Origin: Acidimicrobiales bacterium
Lineage (GTDB): Bacteria > Actinomycetota > Acidimicrobiia > Acidimicrobiales > Iamiaceae
Length of the DNA: 64,000 bases
Reading direction: 5' to 3'
NCBI GenBank assembly: GCA_025463985.1
Contig: JAODBM010000002.1
Location: 62,001 to 126,000 of the forward strand
The stretch's first letter is position 1. Every line of letters begins with the position of its first letter. Under the pieces are notes generated by a model, which was not told the origin of the DNA, did not search any database, and saw only the letters and a list, made by a program, of their open reading frames with translations. Position numbers and translations under genes: made by a program. Positions 1-9,135 of the stretch are shown piece by piece.

Positions 1-2
1 GG

Positions 3-902
3 TTGGTTGATGATCGCCCTGGTCCCGCGCCGTGGACTTCTGAGGCTGATCTCGTCGATCAGCGGGCCATGCTGTTGCCGTTCCAGGCGGCTCGACGGTG
101 GGACAACGTGTGGATGGTGGCCGATGATCGCCTGACGTCGATGGCTGATCTCGAGGCGTGCGCGGTGCTGGATGGGCCGCTGTTGGCTGAGCCCGGGCGG
201 CAGTACGTGATCGGCCTGGACGTGGGGTTGAAGAACGATCGGACGGTGGCGACGGTGTGCCATGCGGAGCCGTTGGACGGCGGTGTGTCGCCGCAGGGTG
301 GGCCGCCGTCTGAGGGTGAGTATGCCCGCATGAATCGGCGGCTGTACGAGGGTGGGGCGGTGACGTGGGACCGCTACCAGGAGCGGGTGGGTGGCTTGCA
401 GAGCTCGGCGAGCCAGGCGCGGGCGGTGCGGATCGTCGTGGACCGCCAAGAGGTGTGGTCGGGGTCGCGGCTGAGCCCGGTGAGGTTGTCGGACGTGAAG
501 GATTGGCTGTTGCAGGCTCATCGGACGTTCAACCGGGCGAGTCTGGTGTTTGACCCGTGGCAGGCGATCGGGTTGGGGCAGGACTTGACACAGGCGGGGG
601 TGAAGACGCACGAGTTCACGTTCAGCCAGGCGTCGGTGGGCCGTCTGGCGTCGACGTTGTTCACGCTGATGCGCGATCACGCGCTTTGGTTGCCGCGGGA
701 TCCGGCGTTGCTCGATGAGCTGGCCCATGTGCAGATCCGGGAGACGTCGCCGGGGGTGGTGCGGCTGGAGCACGCCAGCGGGAGACACGATGACCGGGCG
801 TTGAGCATCGCCCTGGGCGCGTTTCACCTGTTGCAGAAGCCTCCGCCCCAGGTTGTGACGGTGACGGCGTACTCGAACGTGGCTCGCCGCAGGACGCGCT
901 AG
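3..902 (+). CDS. Phage terminase large subunit, C-terminal nuclease part (5' partial)
   Basis: The reading frame is open to the window edge, so the N-terminal ATPase half lies outside. What remains looks like the RNase H-fold nuclease of a large terminase, which cuts concatemeric phage DNA during head packaging. Acidic positions expected for the metal site are visible: GLDVGLKNDRTV near residues 71-82, VFDPWQ near 182, and HDDRALSIALGAF near 262-274. It lies first in a run of phage genes that ends with a tape-measure protein, which supports the call. No portal or capsid gene is visible between it and the tail genes, so gene order differs from a standard siphovirus or the element is partly rearranged. 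The family assignment is by motif and context only. Confidence 0.8.
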   Translation: MVDDRPGPAPWTSEADLVDQRAMLLPFQAARRWDNVWMVADDRLTSMADLEACAVLDGPLLAEPGRQYVIGLDVGLKNDRTVATVCHAEPLDGGVSPQGGPPSEGEYARMNRRLYEGGAVTWDRYQERVGGLQSSASQARAVRIVVDRQEVWSGSRLSPVRLSDVKDWLLQAHRTFNRASLVFDPWQAIGLGQDLTQAGVKTHEFTFSQASVGRLASTLFTLMRDHALWLPRDPALLDELAHVQIRETSPGVVRLEHASGRHDDRALSIALGAFHLLQKPPPQVVTVTAYSNVARRRTR

Positions 903-954
903 CGGGCGTCCTGCATCCTCGGCCCGAGGGTCACCGGAATCGCACCGTGGCGGC

Positions 955-1917
955 GTGGTCGAACGTCATCGCAGCCCGCAGAACCCTGTGTACACCGGCG
1001 AGCCGGCGGCGTTCGACTGGTCGCTGCTGCGACCTGACTGGCAGTCGGCGGGCGCGTGTCTCGGCGCTCGTGACGTCGATTTCTTCCCGGAGCGGGGCGC
1101 CGGCGGCAACCACGGGCGTGAGGCGCGCGCTGTGTGCTCTTCCTGCCCGGTTTTGTTCGAATGTCTCGAGGACGCGGTCGTGCGTTGTGAGGAGTTCGGC
1201 ATTCGTGGCGGCGCCGGCGAGGGCGCGCAGCGGTTCTTTCGACGGCTATGGGTCCAACGAGTGCACGACGGGGCCCGACCTCTGGAGGGCTGTGGCTGCA
1301 CTCGTTGCGTCGAGCTTCGCAACCATCGGGAACGGCTCCAGTACGACGCCCTGACGCCCAAGGAACGAGCCGGCCTCGATCGTCCACCGCCACCGGATCG
1401 CAATGGGGCCGGCGCGACTCATGCTCGGCGCGTCACGTACGCAAGAGGTTGTCGGTGCGGCGGGTGCTTCTGGAGCGCGACGAAGCTGGGTCAGTTGGTC
1501 GCCCGCTTGGGCGTGGACACGGCGACGTTCTGGTCGACGGCCGCGGGTGACGGTGACCCGGACGAGCAGCGGGCGCGAGCCGACCGGGCGACTCGGCTGT
1601 TGATCGACATGGCGGTTTCGAGGCTCGTCGCGTGGATGGCGTGGGGCTCATGTACGTCCGTGGACGCTGGGGGGGTCTGCATCCCTTCGGTGGAGGGCGA
1701 AGGGCCGGAACCTGAGTCGGTGCAGTCCATGTGCTCCGAACTCCTGGTCGCCGGCGAGGTCGCCGCGATCCTCCGTGTGTCCCTTCGGACGATCGACGAG
1801 CTCCGTCGTGCCGGCGAGCTCCCGGCGGTCAGGGTCGGAACCGCACGTGGCTACCGCTTCCGCCCCCAAGACGTCGACGCCTTCGTCATGGGTCGCCTGA
1901 CCAGGAGTGCAGCCTGA
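955..1917 (+). CDS. WhiB-like / excisionase-type HTH fusion protein
   Basis: A 320-residue protein starting at GTG. Residues about 30-90 form a WhiB-like iron-sulfur domain with Cys35, Cys61, Cys64 and Cys70 (C-x25-C-x2-C-x5-C) and the turn GIRGG at 82-86, where most WhiB proteins have Trp in place of Arg. Two short repeats follow, GCGCTRC (112-118) and GCRCGGC (165-171), which look like metal-binding C-x-C-x2-C knuckles. Residues about 261-314 are an excisionase/MerR-like helix-turn-helix (LLVAGEVAAILRVSLRTIDE). Stand-alone WhiB proteins are 80-130 residues and bind sigma factors or DNA. Here the redox sensor and a DNA reader appear joined in one phage-located gene. Role inferred: element regulator. 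Its stop overlaps the next start (ATGA), so it is co-transcribed with the morphogenesis genes. Confidence 0.8.
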   Translation: MVERHRSPQNPVYTGEPAAFDWSLLRPDWQSAGACLGARDVDFFPERGAGGNHGREARAVCSSCPVLFECLEDAVVRCEEFGIRGGAGEGAQRFFRRLWVQRVHDGARPLEGCGCTRCVELRNHRERLQYDALTPKERAGLDRPPPPDRNGAGATHARRVTYARGCRCGGCFWSATKLGQLVARLGVDTATFWSTAAGDGDPDEQRARADRATRLLIDMAVSRLVAWMAWGSCTSVDAGGVCIPSVEGEGPEPESVQSMCSELLVAGEVAAILRVSLRTIDELRRAGELPAVRVGTARGYRFRPQDVDAFVMGRLTRSAA

Positions 1918-2441
1918 TGAGCCACCCGATCCTCAACGAACATCCCGCGAAGCTCGCGTTCGCCAAGGAGCGCGAGCAGGTCAACATCGATCGGGACAAG
2001 GCGATGGCCGCCCAGCGGGCGCAGGCCATCGCTTACGACGAGTCGCTCACTCGGGCGATGTCGGAGGGCACGCCGATGCCGACCCCGCCACCGTCCGGTG
2101 CGGCGATCGGCAACGCCTTCCAGGCCCGCACCGTCGAGGTCGACCGGCGTGAGCGGGAGTGGCTCCACGGGGCACGCGACGAGATCGTGGCCGCCGCGGA
2201 CGCCCGTGAGGACGAGATCATGGCAGCGGTCGCCGAGCACGTGGCCGCCCTCGAGGCGGCGTCGCACGAGCTGCACCTGTTGCGCTCGATGCTCGGCGCC
2301 GTCGCCCACCAGACGGGCACCTCGCGGCGAGAAGGCGCCCCACGCTCCGACGCGAAGGATCTGATCGACATCTCCAAGGCGGGCCGCATGCCGCTCCGCT
2401 GGGACGAGCCGGCCCGCCACCTGCTGCGAGTGGGCGACTGA
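1917..2441 (+). CDS. Phage hypothetical protein, helical
   Basis: A 174-residue protein (ATG overlapping the previous stop) that I do not recognise. It is rich in Ala, Glu, Arg and Asp. Residues about 20-55 and 75-130 read as amphipathic helices with coiled-coil character (DAREDEIMAAVAEHVAALEA). No signal peptide, membrane segment or cysteine motif is visible. The position between the terminase and tail-completion genes suggests a structural or scaffolding role, but that is inference from gene order only. The start at 1917 is preferred because it lies in an ATGA junction and longer versions would run into the upstream gene. Confidence 0.65.
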   Translation: MSHPILNEHPAKLAFAKEREQVNIDRDKAMAAQRAQAIAYDESLTRAMSEGTPMPTPPPSGAAIGNAFQARTVEVDRREREWLHGARDEIVAAADAREDEIMAAVAEHVAALEAASHELHLLRSMLGAVAHQTGTSRREGAPRSDAKDLIDISKAGRMPLRWDEPARHLLRVGD

Positions 2442-2830
2442 TGGCGCTGAACGCTCAAGCCAGGGCGGTCGTGGCCCTCATGAAGGCCGGTGTCGACGCT
2501 GCCGCCGTCGAACGTCTCGCCGGGACCCTCGATGTCGATGACGTCGACGACATGGCAGCGATCGACGCCAAGGTCGCGGCGCTCAAGGCCGAGATCCCGG
2601 CCGTGTTCGCTCCCGGCCCGTCGTCGCTCGTCGGGCTCGCCGGCGGGTCGGGAGCTCCGAAGCCGCAGCCGGAATCGATGGCTGCGACTGCCGAGCGGCT
2701 CCACAGCGAAGGCGTCATCGGCGACGACGCTCTCGCCCGGGCCCGCGTCCAGTTCGCCGGCAAGACCCCGGCGGAGGTCGGTGCGCAGATCGCACGCGAC
2801 CGGTACCCGCAGCCTCCGAACGCGGCCTGA
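2441..2830 (+). CDS. Phage hypothetical protein
   Basis: A 129-residue acidic, Ala-rich protein translationally coupled to the gene before it (ATG overlaps TGA). It has two helical parts joined by a Gly/Pro/Ser linker near residues 50-75. The C-terminal part (about 80-125) reads as short helices. No family is recognised. The place in the operon suggests a small head or connector protein of the phage, which is inference. Confidence 0.6.
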   Translation: MALNAQARAVVALMKAGVDAAAVERLAGTLDVDDVDDMAAIDAKVAALKAEIPAVFAPGPSSLVGLAGGSGAPKPQPESMAATAERLHSEGVIGDDALARARVQFAGKTPAEVGAQIARDRYPQPPNAA

Positions 2831-2831
2831 C

Positions 2832-3275
2832 ATGGCCCTTCACAGCATCTTCAACGGCTACAGCGGGATCAACGCTGCGCTGCCGGTCACTGGTCAGGGT
2901 CGGGGATTCAAGGCCCACCTCGCAGCCATAGACGCGGCCGGACGCACTCGCCGCGACGCGATCGCCGCGAGCGTCGAGTCGCTGCTGGCCAGCGTCCAGA
3001 CGTTGGCGCTCGAGGACGCGCAGATCGCGTCGGATCTGATCGCCGCCCACGCCGAGGCCGCCAAGGTCCGAGGTGACGCCAGCCCGCCGCCAGGACATTC
3101 GGACGTCAGCGTCGTGCGAACCCCGCAGGGCCGTTCGCTCGCTGCCGACACCACCGACGCCTTCCTCGCGAACGTCCTCGGCCATGGCACTGTCCCGGGC
3201 CCCAATGACCTTGCGGTGAAGTTTGGGCTGCTGGTCAACAGCGACATCCGCACCTTCCTCGTTAACGGAACCTGA
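2832..3275 (+). CDS. Phage hypothetical protein
   Basis: A 147-residue protein starting with ATG one base after the previous stop. The centre (about 30-80) is predicted helical and Ala-rich. The C-terminal third contains Gly/Pro-rich turns (VLGHGTVPGPNDLAVKFG). No recognised domain. Because it directly precedes an HK97 gp10-like gene, a head-tail connector role is plausible but unproven. Confidence 0.6.
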   Translation: MALHSIFNGYSGINAALPVTGQGRGFKAHLAAIDAAGRTRRDAIAASVESLLASVQTLALEDAQIASDLIAAHAEAAKVRGDASPPPGHSDVSVVRTPQGRSLAADTTDAFLANVLGHGTVPGPNDLAVKFGLLVNSDIRTFLVNGT

Positions 3276-3278
3276 GCG

Positions 3279-3668
3279 GTGTCGAGTGCCGCGGAGGTGG
3301 CCGCCGACCTGCGGGCGCTCGCGGTCGATGGCGCTGAGCGGGTCCATCGGACCGTCGTCTACTACGGCGCCCTGTTGCAGACGGAGGTGAAGCGCAACGC
3401 GTCGGGCCGCCCTGGCCCCAACGCCATCACTGGCGACTACCGGCGCAGCATCGGCCGGGAAACCCGCCGGTACGTGGACCGGTCGGTCTGCACCATTTCC
3501 ACGAATCGTCCGCAGGCGATGCGCCTCGAAATGGGCTTCGTCGGCACCGACAGCCTCGGACGTGTCTTCGACAGCCCAGCCTTGCCGCACTTCGGTCCGG
3601 CCCTGGACGCGATCGAGCCGCAGTTCGTGGAGGCGTTGCAGGCCGCCCTCCTGCCCGAGGGCCTGTAG
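3279..3668 (+). CDS. HK97 gp10-like tail-completion / minor tail protein
   Basis: A 129-residue protein (GTG start). The arrangement is that of the HK97 gp10 family: an N-terminal helix with an ALLQTEVKRNA segment, a loop with TGDYRRSI, then the pattern RLEMGFVGTDSLGR followed by PHFGPALD and a C-terminal helix. These small proteins cap or complete the tail near the neck of siphoviruses. Position immediately before the tape-measure gene, with a 1-base stop/start overlap, agrees. Moderate to good confidence by pattern. Confidence 0.7.
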   Translation: MSSAAEVAADLRALAVDGAERVHRTVVYYGALLQTEVKRNASGRPGPNAITGDYRRSIGRETRRYVDRSVCTISTNRPQAMRLEMGFVGTDSLGRVFDSPALPHFGPALDAIEPQFVEALQAALLPEGL

Positions 3669-6600
3669 TGGCCTATCGCACGTTGCAGATCGCCCTCGAG
3701 GCATCGACCGCCGGCTATGTCGGTGGGCTGAGCGCCGCGACGGCGGCCACCGACAGGTTCGGGGTGTCGGCTGCTGCGGCCCGCCGTGAAGCGGAGATCC
3801 CGCCGTCCGCGGTCGGCTGGGAATCGTTCGCGACGAAGCTCGAGGCGACCGGCAAGAAGCTGACTAAGAGTCTCACGGTGCCGATCCTGGCGTTCGGTGC
3901 CGCCGCGGTCGCCGCCGCGGTCGACGTCGACCACGCCTACCACACGATCGAACAGCGCACGGGCGCGACGGGAGCGCGACTGCAAGGTCTCAAGAAGGAC
4001 TTCGACGCGGTGGCAAAGACGACCGGTGCGTCGTTCGGTCACGTCGCCGAGGTTATGTCGCAACTGAACGTTGGGCTCGGTCTCACGGGTCCTTCTTTGC
4101 AGGGCATTACACGTGAGTTCCTGACCCTCGAGAGGGTCGCCGGTGCCGGTGCGCCGACGATCGATCAGGTCACGAAGGTCATGAACGCCTGGCAGGTGGC
4201 CGGCGCCGCTGTCGGACTCGAACTCGACCACTTGTTCGTGGCCAGCCAGCGCACCGGTGTCCCGATGGCGACCCTGGTCGACGACCTGACGCGGTTCGGT
4301 CCGCAGATGCGCTTTGCGGGTGTGTCAATCGACCAAACGACGGCGCTGTTCGCCAAGCTCGAGCAGGCCGGGGTCCCGGTGTCGAAGGTTGTCCGAGGGA
4401 TTTCGTCGTATCTGGGTGGCGTCGCTAAGAGCGGCGGCGACGTCAGCGGCGCTCTTGGCTCCGTGGTTGACCGCATCGCCGGTCTCTACCGGCTGAACGA
4501 TGCCGTGGCCGCCAACAAGCTCGCCATCGACTCGTTCGGCAAGCTCGCCGGTCCGATCATGGCCCAACAGATCAGAGATGGTCGGCTGGCCACGGCGAGC
4601 TATGCCGAATTGGCCGCTGAGATCCAGAAGTCCGCAGGCGCGATCCTCCATGTTGGCAATGCCACCCTGCCGTTGTCGGTGCGCCTGAACCAGTTGAAGA
4701 ACGAGATAATTCTCGCCCTCGCACCGATCGGCGACGTCATCTTGCCGAATCTGATGGCCGGGCTGCATGGGGTCGTGCCGGTCATCGCGTCGATCGCCGG
4801 CGCGTTCGCCCATCTGCCGGCGGGTGTGCAGGAGTGGGGTGTCGGCCTTCTCGCCGCCGCCGCGGCGGTCGGCCCGGTGATGTCCGTGCTCGGCGGCCTC
4901 GGGAAGCAGCTACTAGCCATCAGTGACCTCGCGGTCAGGTCATCCCGCGAGGTGAAGTGGCTGGTCCAGGATGTCGGGTTCCTGGGTGCAGGACTCACAG
5001 CCCTGACGGTCGCGGGCACGGCGTTCGCCCTCGTCCAAATGTTCGAGGCGTTCGCTCATCAGGGCGACAGCGTCCGCAACATGTCGAAGGCCCTGACCGG
5101 CGATATGCAGCGCCTTGGTGTAGCGGTCGACGTGGCGTTCGCTAAGCGGATCGACAACACCGCGCTCGGCAAGTCGCTGACCGAGGGCGGTTTCGGGTCG
5201 GCGGACGGCGGGATCATGGGAATGTTCAAGAAGGGCCTCGACTCCGAATCGGTCAGGTCGCTTTTCAAGCAGACTGGCGTTTCGATCGCTGACGTGACCT
5301 CCCATCTCAAGCAGGGCAAGAGCGCCTACAACGATTGGGTCGCGACGGTGACCCGCAGCGCTTACCGGCGAGACGGCGGGCTCGGGGACGTGCTGGAACG
5401 GGAACTCACGCGGCTCGGCAAGGCATATCACAACGCCGACGACGGAGGTCGGGAGCACATTCGGCAACTCGACACAGTTCGAGCGGCCCTTATTGCCACC
5501 GGTAGCTCCGCTCAAGAAGCGAACACTCAAGCCAACCTTCTCATGGGCCTCAAGGGTGACGATGCGTTCATCAAGCAACTCGCCAAGGCCAAGATAGATC
5601 TTCAAGATCTGCCGAAGGACGCCCGGTACCTCGGACTCTCCTTGAAGGCCGCCGCCGATCAAGTTCAACTTGACCCTGTCGCGTTCAAAGCCGAGCTCGA
5701 TGGCCTTACCAAGTACGTCGATGGGGTCGCAAAGACGTGGGGTGGCTTCACCGATGTCCTCAGCCTCAAGTCGGATCCGAAAGCAGTCGCGACAGCGTTG
5801 AAGGGGGTCGCGTCGGCGCAGGACGCACTCGCGAAGGCGCATGACGCCGCCGCCGCCGCCGCCGTCAAGGGGAACATCTCCCAGCTTCAATCCGCGAACG
5901 CCGTGGCGAGTGCTGAGGCGGCGGTGGCGAAGGCACAGTCGGCGAAGGTGCCGAGTCAGGCGGCGATCGACGCTGCGCAACGGCACCTCGACATCGTGAA
6001 TGCTCAGGCGTCGGCGCAGGGCCAGAACGCTTCCGCCATCGACGCTGTCACGAAGGCGGAACAGGGCCTCAAGGACGCGCAAGCGAACCTTGCCGACGTC
6101 CAGAACCAGTCGGGCCCGTTTGACGCCAACCGGATCAAGAAGTTCTACGACGACCGGCTCTCCCAAGCTATGACGTTCACGCAGGACGTGAACAAGGCGT
6201 TCAAGATGGGCTACGACCCGCAACTGATCGCTCGGGTGATCCAAGCCGGTCCGGAGAAGGCAAGCCAGCAGGTCCATGCGCTCGTCGCCGGCAACTCGGC
6301 CGACATGCTGAAACTCGTCAACGACGGAGAATCAGCGTTGAACGCGATCACTTCGGTCGCCCGCGATCAGGCCCGCCTCCAGGCGATCGCCATGGATCCG
6401 GTCCTCGGCGGCCAGCAGAAGATCCGGGACCTCGGCGGCGCTATGGCGATCTCGCAGGCGACCGGCGCCGGCCTTCACCCGATGACCGTCGCTGAGCTAC
6501 AGGCGGCGACCGGGCTCACGCCGGTGGCGGCGAAGCGGATTCTCGACGAGTTCCAGTTGCCGTTCGCTCAGAATCCGACGATCCCGAAGGTCGACATCAA

Positions 6601-8650
6601 TCCAGCCCTGGCGGCGATCTGGAATTTGAAGACGGGCACGAAGGACGTTATGGGCCTGGCCGCCGCCGACATGGTGATGGCGATGCGGGTTATCGAGCAG
6701 GCCGGCAAGGACGGGGCGCACGCAACCGCCGAAGGCATCGCCTTGGAGTTGGGCATCGGCGTCGACAAGGTGAACTGGTTCATGACGGCGTTCGCCGGTG
6801 ACATCCAGAACGCCGTCAACCCCATCCTCGCTGCCGTCGGCAAGCCGCTCCTTCACGCCATCGACGTGGCCCTTCCGCACTTCAACACCGGCGGCCACGT
6901 CGACGGCCCCAACGTCAACCAGGACGTCGTGCCGGCGATGCTGACCCCCGGCGAAGTCGTCATCCGCAAAGGATCGGTCGACAAGTTCGGCGTCGGTGCC
7001 CTGCTCGCCATCAACGACGGCCAGGTCCCCGACGGCTGGCATGTCCCGCAGAAGTTCGCCGCTGGCGGTGCGGTCGGTGCCGCCCTCGACCCGGCATCGG
7101 TGGCCGCCGCCAAGAGCTACGCCGCCGGGCAGGTGGGTAAGCCCTACGTATGGGGCGGCGTCGGCCCCAACAGCTTCGACTGCTCAGGGCTGTGGTCGGC
7201 GATCGTGAACGTGGTCCGCGGCGCGATGCCCAACAGCCGGCTGTTCACGACGAACACGATCGGCGGCGGTGCCGCGGGCCTCGGGCTCCTGCCCGGTCTC
7301 GGTCAGGTGAGCATCGGCAACAGCGTCTCGGGCGGCCACATGGCCGGCACGATCGACGGCAGCAACTTCGAGGCGACCCCGCCGTCGGTGTACGGCCCGG
7401 GGCGTGCCCGCGGCGCCAACGACGCCTACTTCCAGCAGCAGTTCCATCTCGGCTCCGGGTTCTTCGCCCCCGGCGGCCCCGCAGCTGTCGCCGCCGCGAT
7501 GCCGGCGGTGCCGAAGTTCCCCGCCGGCACCCTCGGCGACACCGGCGCAGCGGCAGCGCAGTACATGCGTGACGCGGCGCAATGGTTCGCGGCAGCGAAC
7601 ACGTTGACGCCGACGTCGGTGACCGGCGGCGACCCCGGCGCGGGTGGCGGTTCGGCTGGCATCGCCACGATCACCGGCGGGCTCATCGGCCGCATCCTGG
7701 CGACGATCCGGCAGATGGAATCAGGCGGCGACTACGGGGCCCGCAACCCGGTCTCGAGCGCGTCGGGCGCCTACCAGTTCATCGACTCGACGTGGGGCGG
7801 CTACGGCGGCTTCCCGCGGGCGTTCATGGCGCCGCCCGCCGTGCAGGACGCCCGGGCCGCACAGGACGTTCAGGCGGATCTCAGCCGCTATGGCGGGGCC
7901 ATCGAAGCTGTGCCGGCGTCGTGGTACACGGGCGGCTACCGCGGTCACGGGCAACTGAACTACAACCCGGGCGGCCCCGGCAACCCGTTGACGGTCCAGC
8001 AGTACGTCGACCGTTGGCAGCGGGTGTTCGACTCGTTCGGCCCGCAGGTCAACGGCTTCAACTCGGGCGGCGTCGTCGCCCACCGCAACTCGTTCGACTC
8101 CGGCGGCTCACTGCAACCGGGCTGGAACATGGTGCGCAACGACACCGGCAAGGTCGAGCACGTGCGCCCGATGGCGAACGGCGGGTTGGTGGCCGAGATG
8201 AAGCTGGCCCGCTACCTGCTCGACTACGACAACTGGTACCGGCACCTGCCGCAGTTCAACAAGGACATCGTCGACGCCAAGCGCACGGCGCAGAACTCGC
8301 ATGTGAAGGCGGTGTCGTCGTGGGCGGTGCCGAACGCTCTGCGCTGGGACGCCAACTACCACCAGCCACCCGCGCCGCCCGCCGGGACCATCGGCCTGTC
8401 CGCGGGCGCGACGTCGCATCGCATGTTTGCCGACTCGTTCGCGGGTTCGGCGATGATGTCGGGTACGGGTGGCGGGTCGACGCGGGTGACGACCACCTAC
8501 GCCCCGAACGTGACGGTGGCGATCAACGCCCCGGTGTTCGGCGTGGATGACCTCAACAGCAAGATTCAGGATCAGGTCATCCCGGCGATCAACAACAACT
8601 ACGGCGACTTCGTCGAGATGTCGCGGCGTCAAGAGATGGCGCAAACATGA
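3668..8650 (+). CDS. Tape-measure protein with NlpC/P60 and lytic-transglycosylase domains
   Basis: A 1,660-residue protein (GTG start), the largest of the window. The first about 1,080 residues are long helical and Ala-rich, with a hydrophobic stretch near residues 73-83 and further ones around 385-460. They contain the tape-measure hallmark FNTGGHVDGPNVNQDVVPAM followed by LTPGEVVIRKG. An NlpC/P60-type peptidase follows at about 1145-1235 (YVWGG, Cys1172 in FDCSGLW, His1224 in GGHMAG). A transglycosylase/Rpf-like domain lies at about 1340-1450, with Glu1351 in RQMESGGDYGA and the motif GAYQFIDSTW. Such domains cut peptidoglycan locally while the tail tip delivers DNA. The length would predict a tail of roughly 200 nm or more (inference). 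Confidence 0.93.
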   Translation: MAYRTLQIALEASTAGYVGGLSAATAATDRFGVSAAAARREAEIPPSAVGWESFATKLEATGKKLTKSLTVPILAFGAAAVAAAVDVDHAYHTIEQRTGATGARLQGLKKDFDAVAKTTGASFGHVAEVMSQLNVGLGLTGPSLQGITREFLTLERVAGAGAPTIDQVTKVMNAWQVAGAAVGLELDHLFVASQRTGVPMATLVDDLTRFGPQMRFAGVSIDQTTALFAKLEQAGVPVSKVVRGISSYLGGVAKSGGDVSGALGSVVDRIAGLYRLNDAVAANKLAIDSFGKLAGPIMAQQIRDGRLATASYAELAAEIQKSAGAILHVGNATLPLSVRLNQLKNEIILALAPIGDVILPNLMAGLHGVVPVIASIAGAFAHLPAGVQEWGVGLLAAAAAVGPVMSVLGGLGKQLLAISDLAVRSSREVKWLVQDVGFLGAGLTALTVAGTAFALVQMFEAFAHQGDSVRNMSKALTGDMQRLGVAVDVAFAKRIDNTALGKSLTEGGFGSADGGIMGMFKKGLDSESVRSLFKQTGVSIADVTSHLKQGKSAYNDWVATVTRSAYRRDGGLGDVLERELTRLGKAYHNADDGGREHIRQLDTVRAALIATGSSAQEANTQANLLMGLKGDDAFIKQLAKAKIDLQDLPKDARYLGLSLKAAADQVQLDPVAFKAELDGLTKYVDGVAKTWGGFTDVLSLKSDPKAVATALKGVASAQDALAKAHDAAAAAAVKGNISQLQSANAVASAEAAVAKAQSAKVPSQAAIDAAQRHLDIVNAQASAQGQNASAIDAVTKAEQGLKDAQANLADVQNQSGPFDANRIKKFYDDRLSQAMTFTQDVNKAFKMGYDPQLIARVIQAGPEKASQQVHALVAGNSADMLKLVNDGESALNAITSVARDQARLQAIAMDPVLGGQQKIRDLGGAMAISQATGAGLHPMTVAELQAATGLTPVAAKRILDEFQLPFAQNPTIPKVDINPALAAIWNLKTGTKDVMGLAAADMVMAMRVIEQAGKDGAHATAEGIALELGIGVDKVNWFMTAFAGDIQNAVNPILAAVGKPLLHAIDVALPHFNTGGHVDGPNVNQDVVPAMLTPGEVVIRKGSVDKFGVGALLAINDGQVPDGWHVPQKFAAGGAVGAALDPASVAAAKSYAAGQVGKPYVWGGVGPNSFDCSGLWSAIVNVVRGAMPNSRLFTTNTIGGGAAGLGLLPGLGQVSIGNSVSGGHMAGTIDGSNFEATPPSVYGPGRARGANDAYFQQQFHLGSGFFAPGGPAAVAAAMPAVPKFPAGTLGDTGAAAAQYMRDAAQWFAAANTLTPTSVTGGDPGAGGGSAGIATITGGLIGRILATIRQMESGGDYGARNPVSSASGAYQFIDSTWGGYGGFPRAFMAPPAVQDARAAQDVQADLSRYGGAIEAVPASWYTGGYRGHGQLNYNPGGPGNPLTVQQYVDRWQRVFDSFGPQVNGFNSGGVVAHRNSFDSGGSLQPGWNMVRNDTGKVEHVRPMANGGLVAEMKLARYLLDYDNWYRHLPQFNKDIVDAKRTAQNSHVKAVSSWAVPNALRWDANYHQPPAPPAGTIGLSAGATSHRMFADSFAGSAMMSGTGGGSTRVTTTYAPNVTVAINAPVFGVDDLNSKIQDQVIPAINNNYGDFVEMSRRQEMAQT

Positions 8651-9057
8651 ACGGCATGGCCACTGCTCTAACCCTCGATGAGGCGGCCGACTTCGTCCGC
8701 CGCTGGCTCGCCGACTGGATCCTCTCCGGCCGCGACGAGGAGGCCGCAGAGCGAGCGTGGGCGGGAACCGGGCCGGGTTTGCAGGCCACGATGGTCGCCG
8801 CCTACGTCAGCACGGAGCCGCCGCAGCTGGGCACAAGCTGGAGCGACGCGGAGAACGGGGCAGCGGTCTGCGACTACTGCTCGACGTGGGCCGCCGCCCG
8901 TCGGCCGTCCAAACCTGAGTGGGGTTTCGTAAACATCGAGGGCGGTCACGTTCACGCAGCAGTTCTCACCCTCGACTCGACTGGCCTGCGCTACTGCGTC
9001 ACGAGGGACGCCGAGGGCAACAACATCGTCGAAGTCGTCGGAGAGCTCACGCCGTAA
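8647..9057 (+). CDS. Phage hypothetical protein
   Basis: A 136-residue protein whose ATG overlaps the tape-measure stop (ATGA). An N-terminal helical segment (DEAADFVRRWLADWIL) precedes a Cys/Trp-containing middle (VCDYCSTWAAARRP, about 76-90) and a beta-rich C-terminus. The single CxxC could bind metal, but only one pair is visible. No family recognised. It is the last gene of the rightward morphogenesis operon, followed by a strong hairpin. Confidence 0.6.
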   Translation: MNGMATALTLDEAADFVRRWLADWILSGRDEEAAERAWAGTGPGLQATMVAAYVSTEPPQLGTSWSDAENGAAVCDYCSTWAAARRPSKPEWGFVNIEGGHVHAAVLTLDSTGLRYCVTRDAEGNNIVEVVGELTP

Positions 9058-9099
9058 CTCCAGATCGTGCCGCCCTCCCCCCAAAGGGCCGGCACCTGT

Positions 9100-9129
9100 C
9101 GACGCCACCCTTCCGCCGGGGTGGCGTCG
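9100..9129. terminator. Bidirectional hairpin terminator
   Basis: A perfect 11-bp stem CGACGCCACCC / GGGTGGCGTCG (9100-9110 with 9119-9129) with an 8-base loop. It sits in the 78-bp gap between the end of the rightward phage operon and the end of the leftward regulatory operon. The flanks lack a clear T-run, so efficiency is uncertain, but the stem and position between convergent genes are strong evidence. Confidence 0.75.
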
Positions 9130-9135
9130 GCGCGT

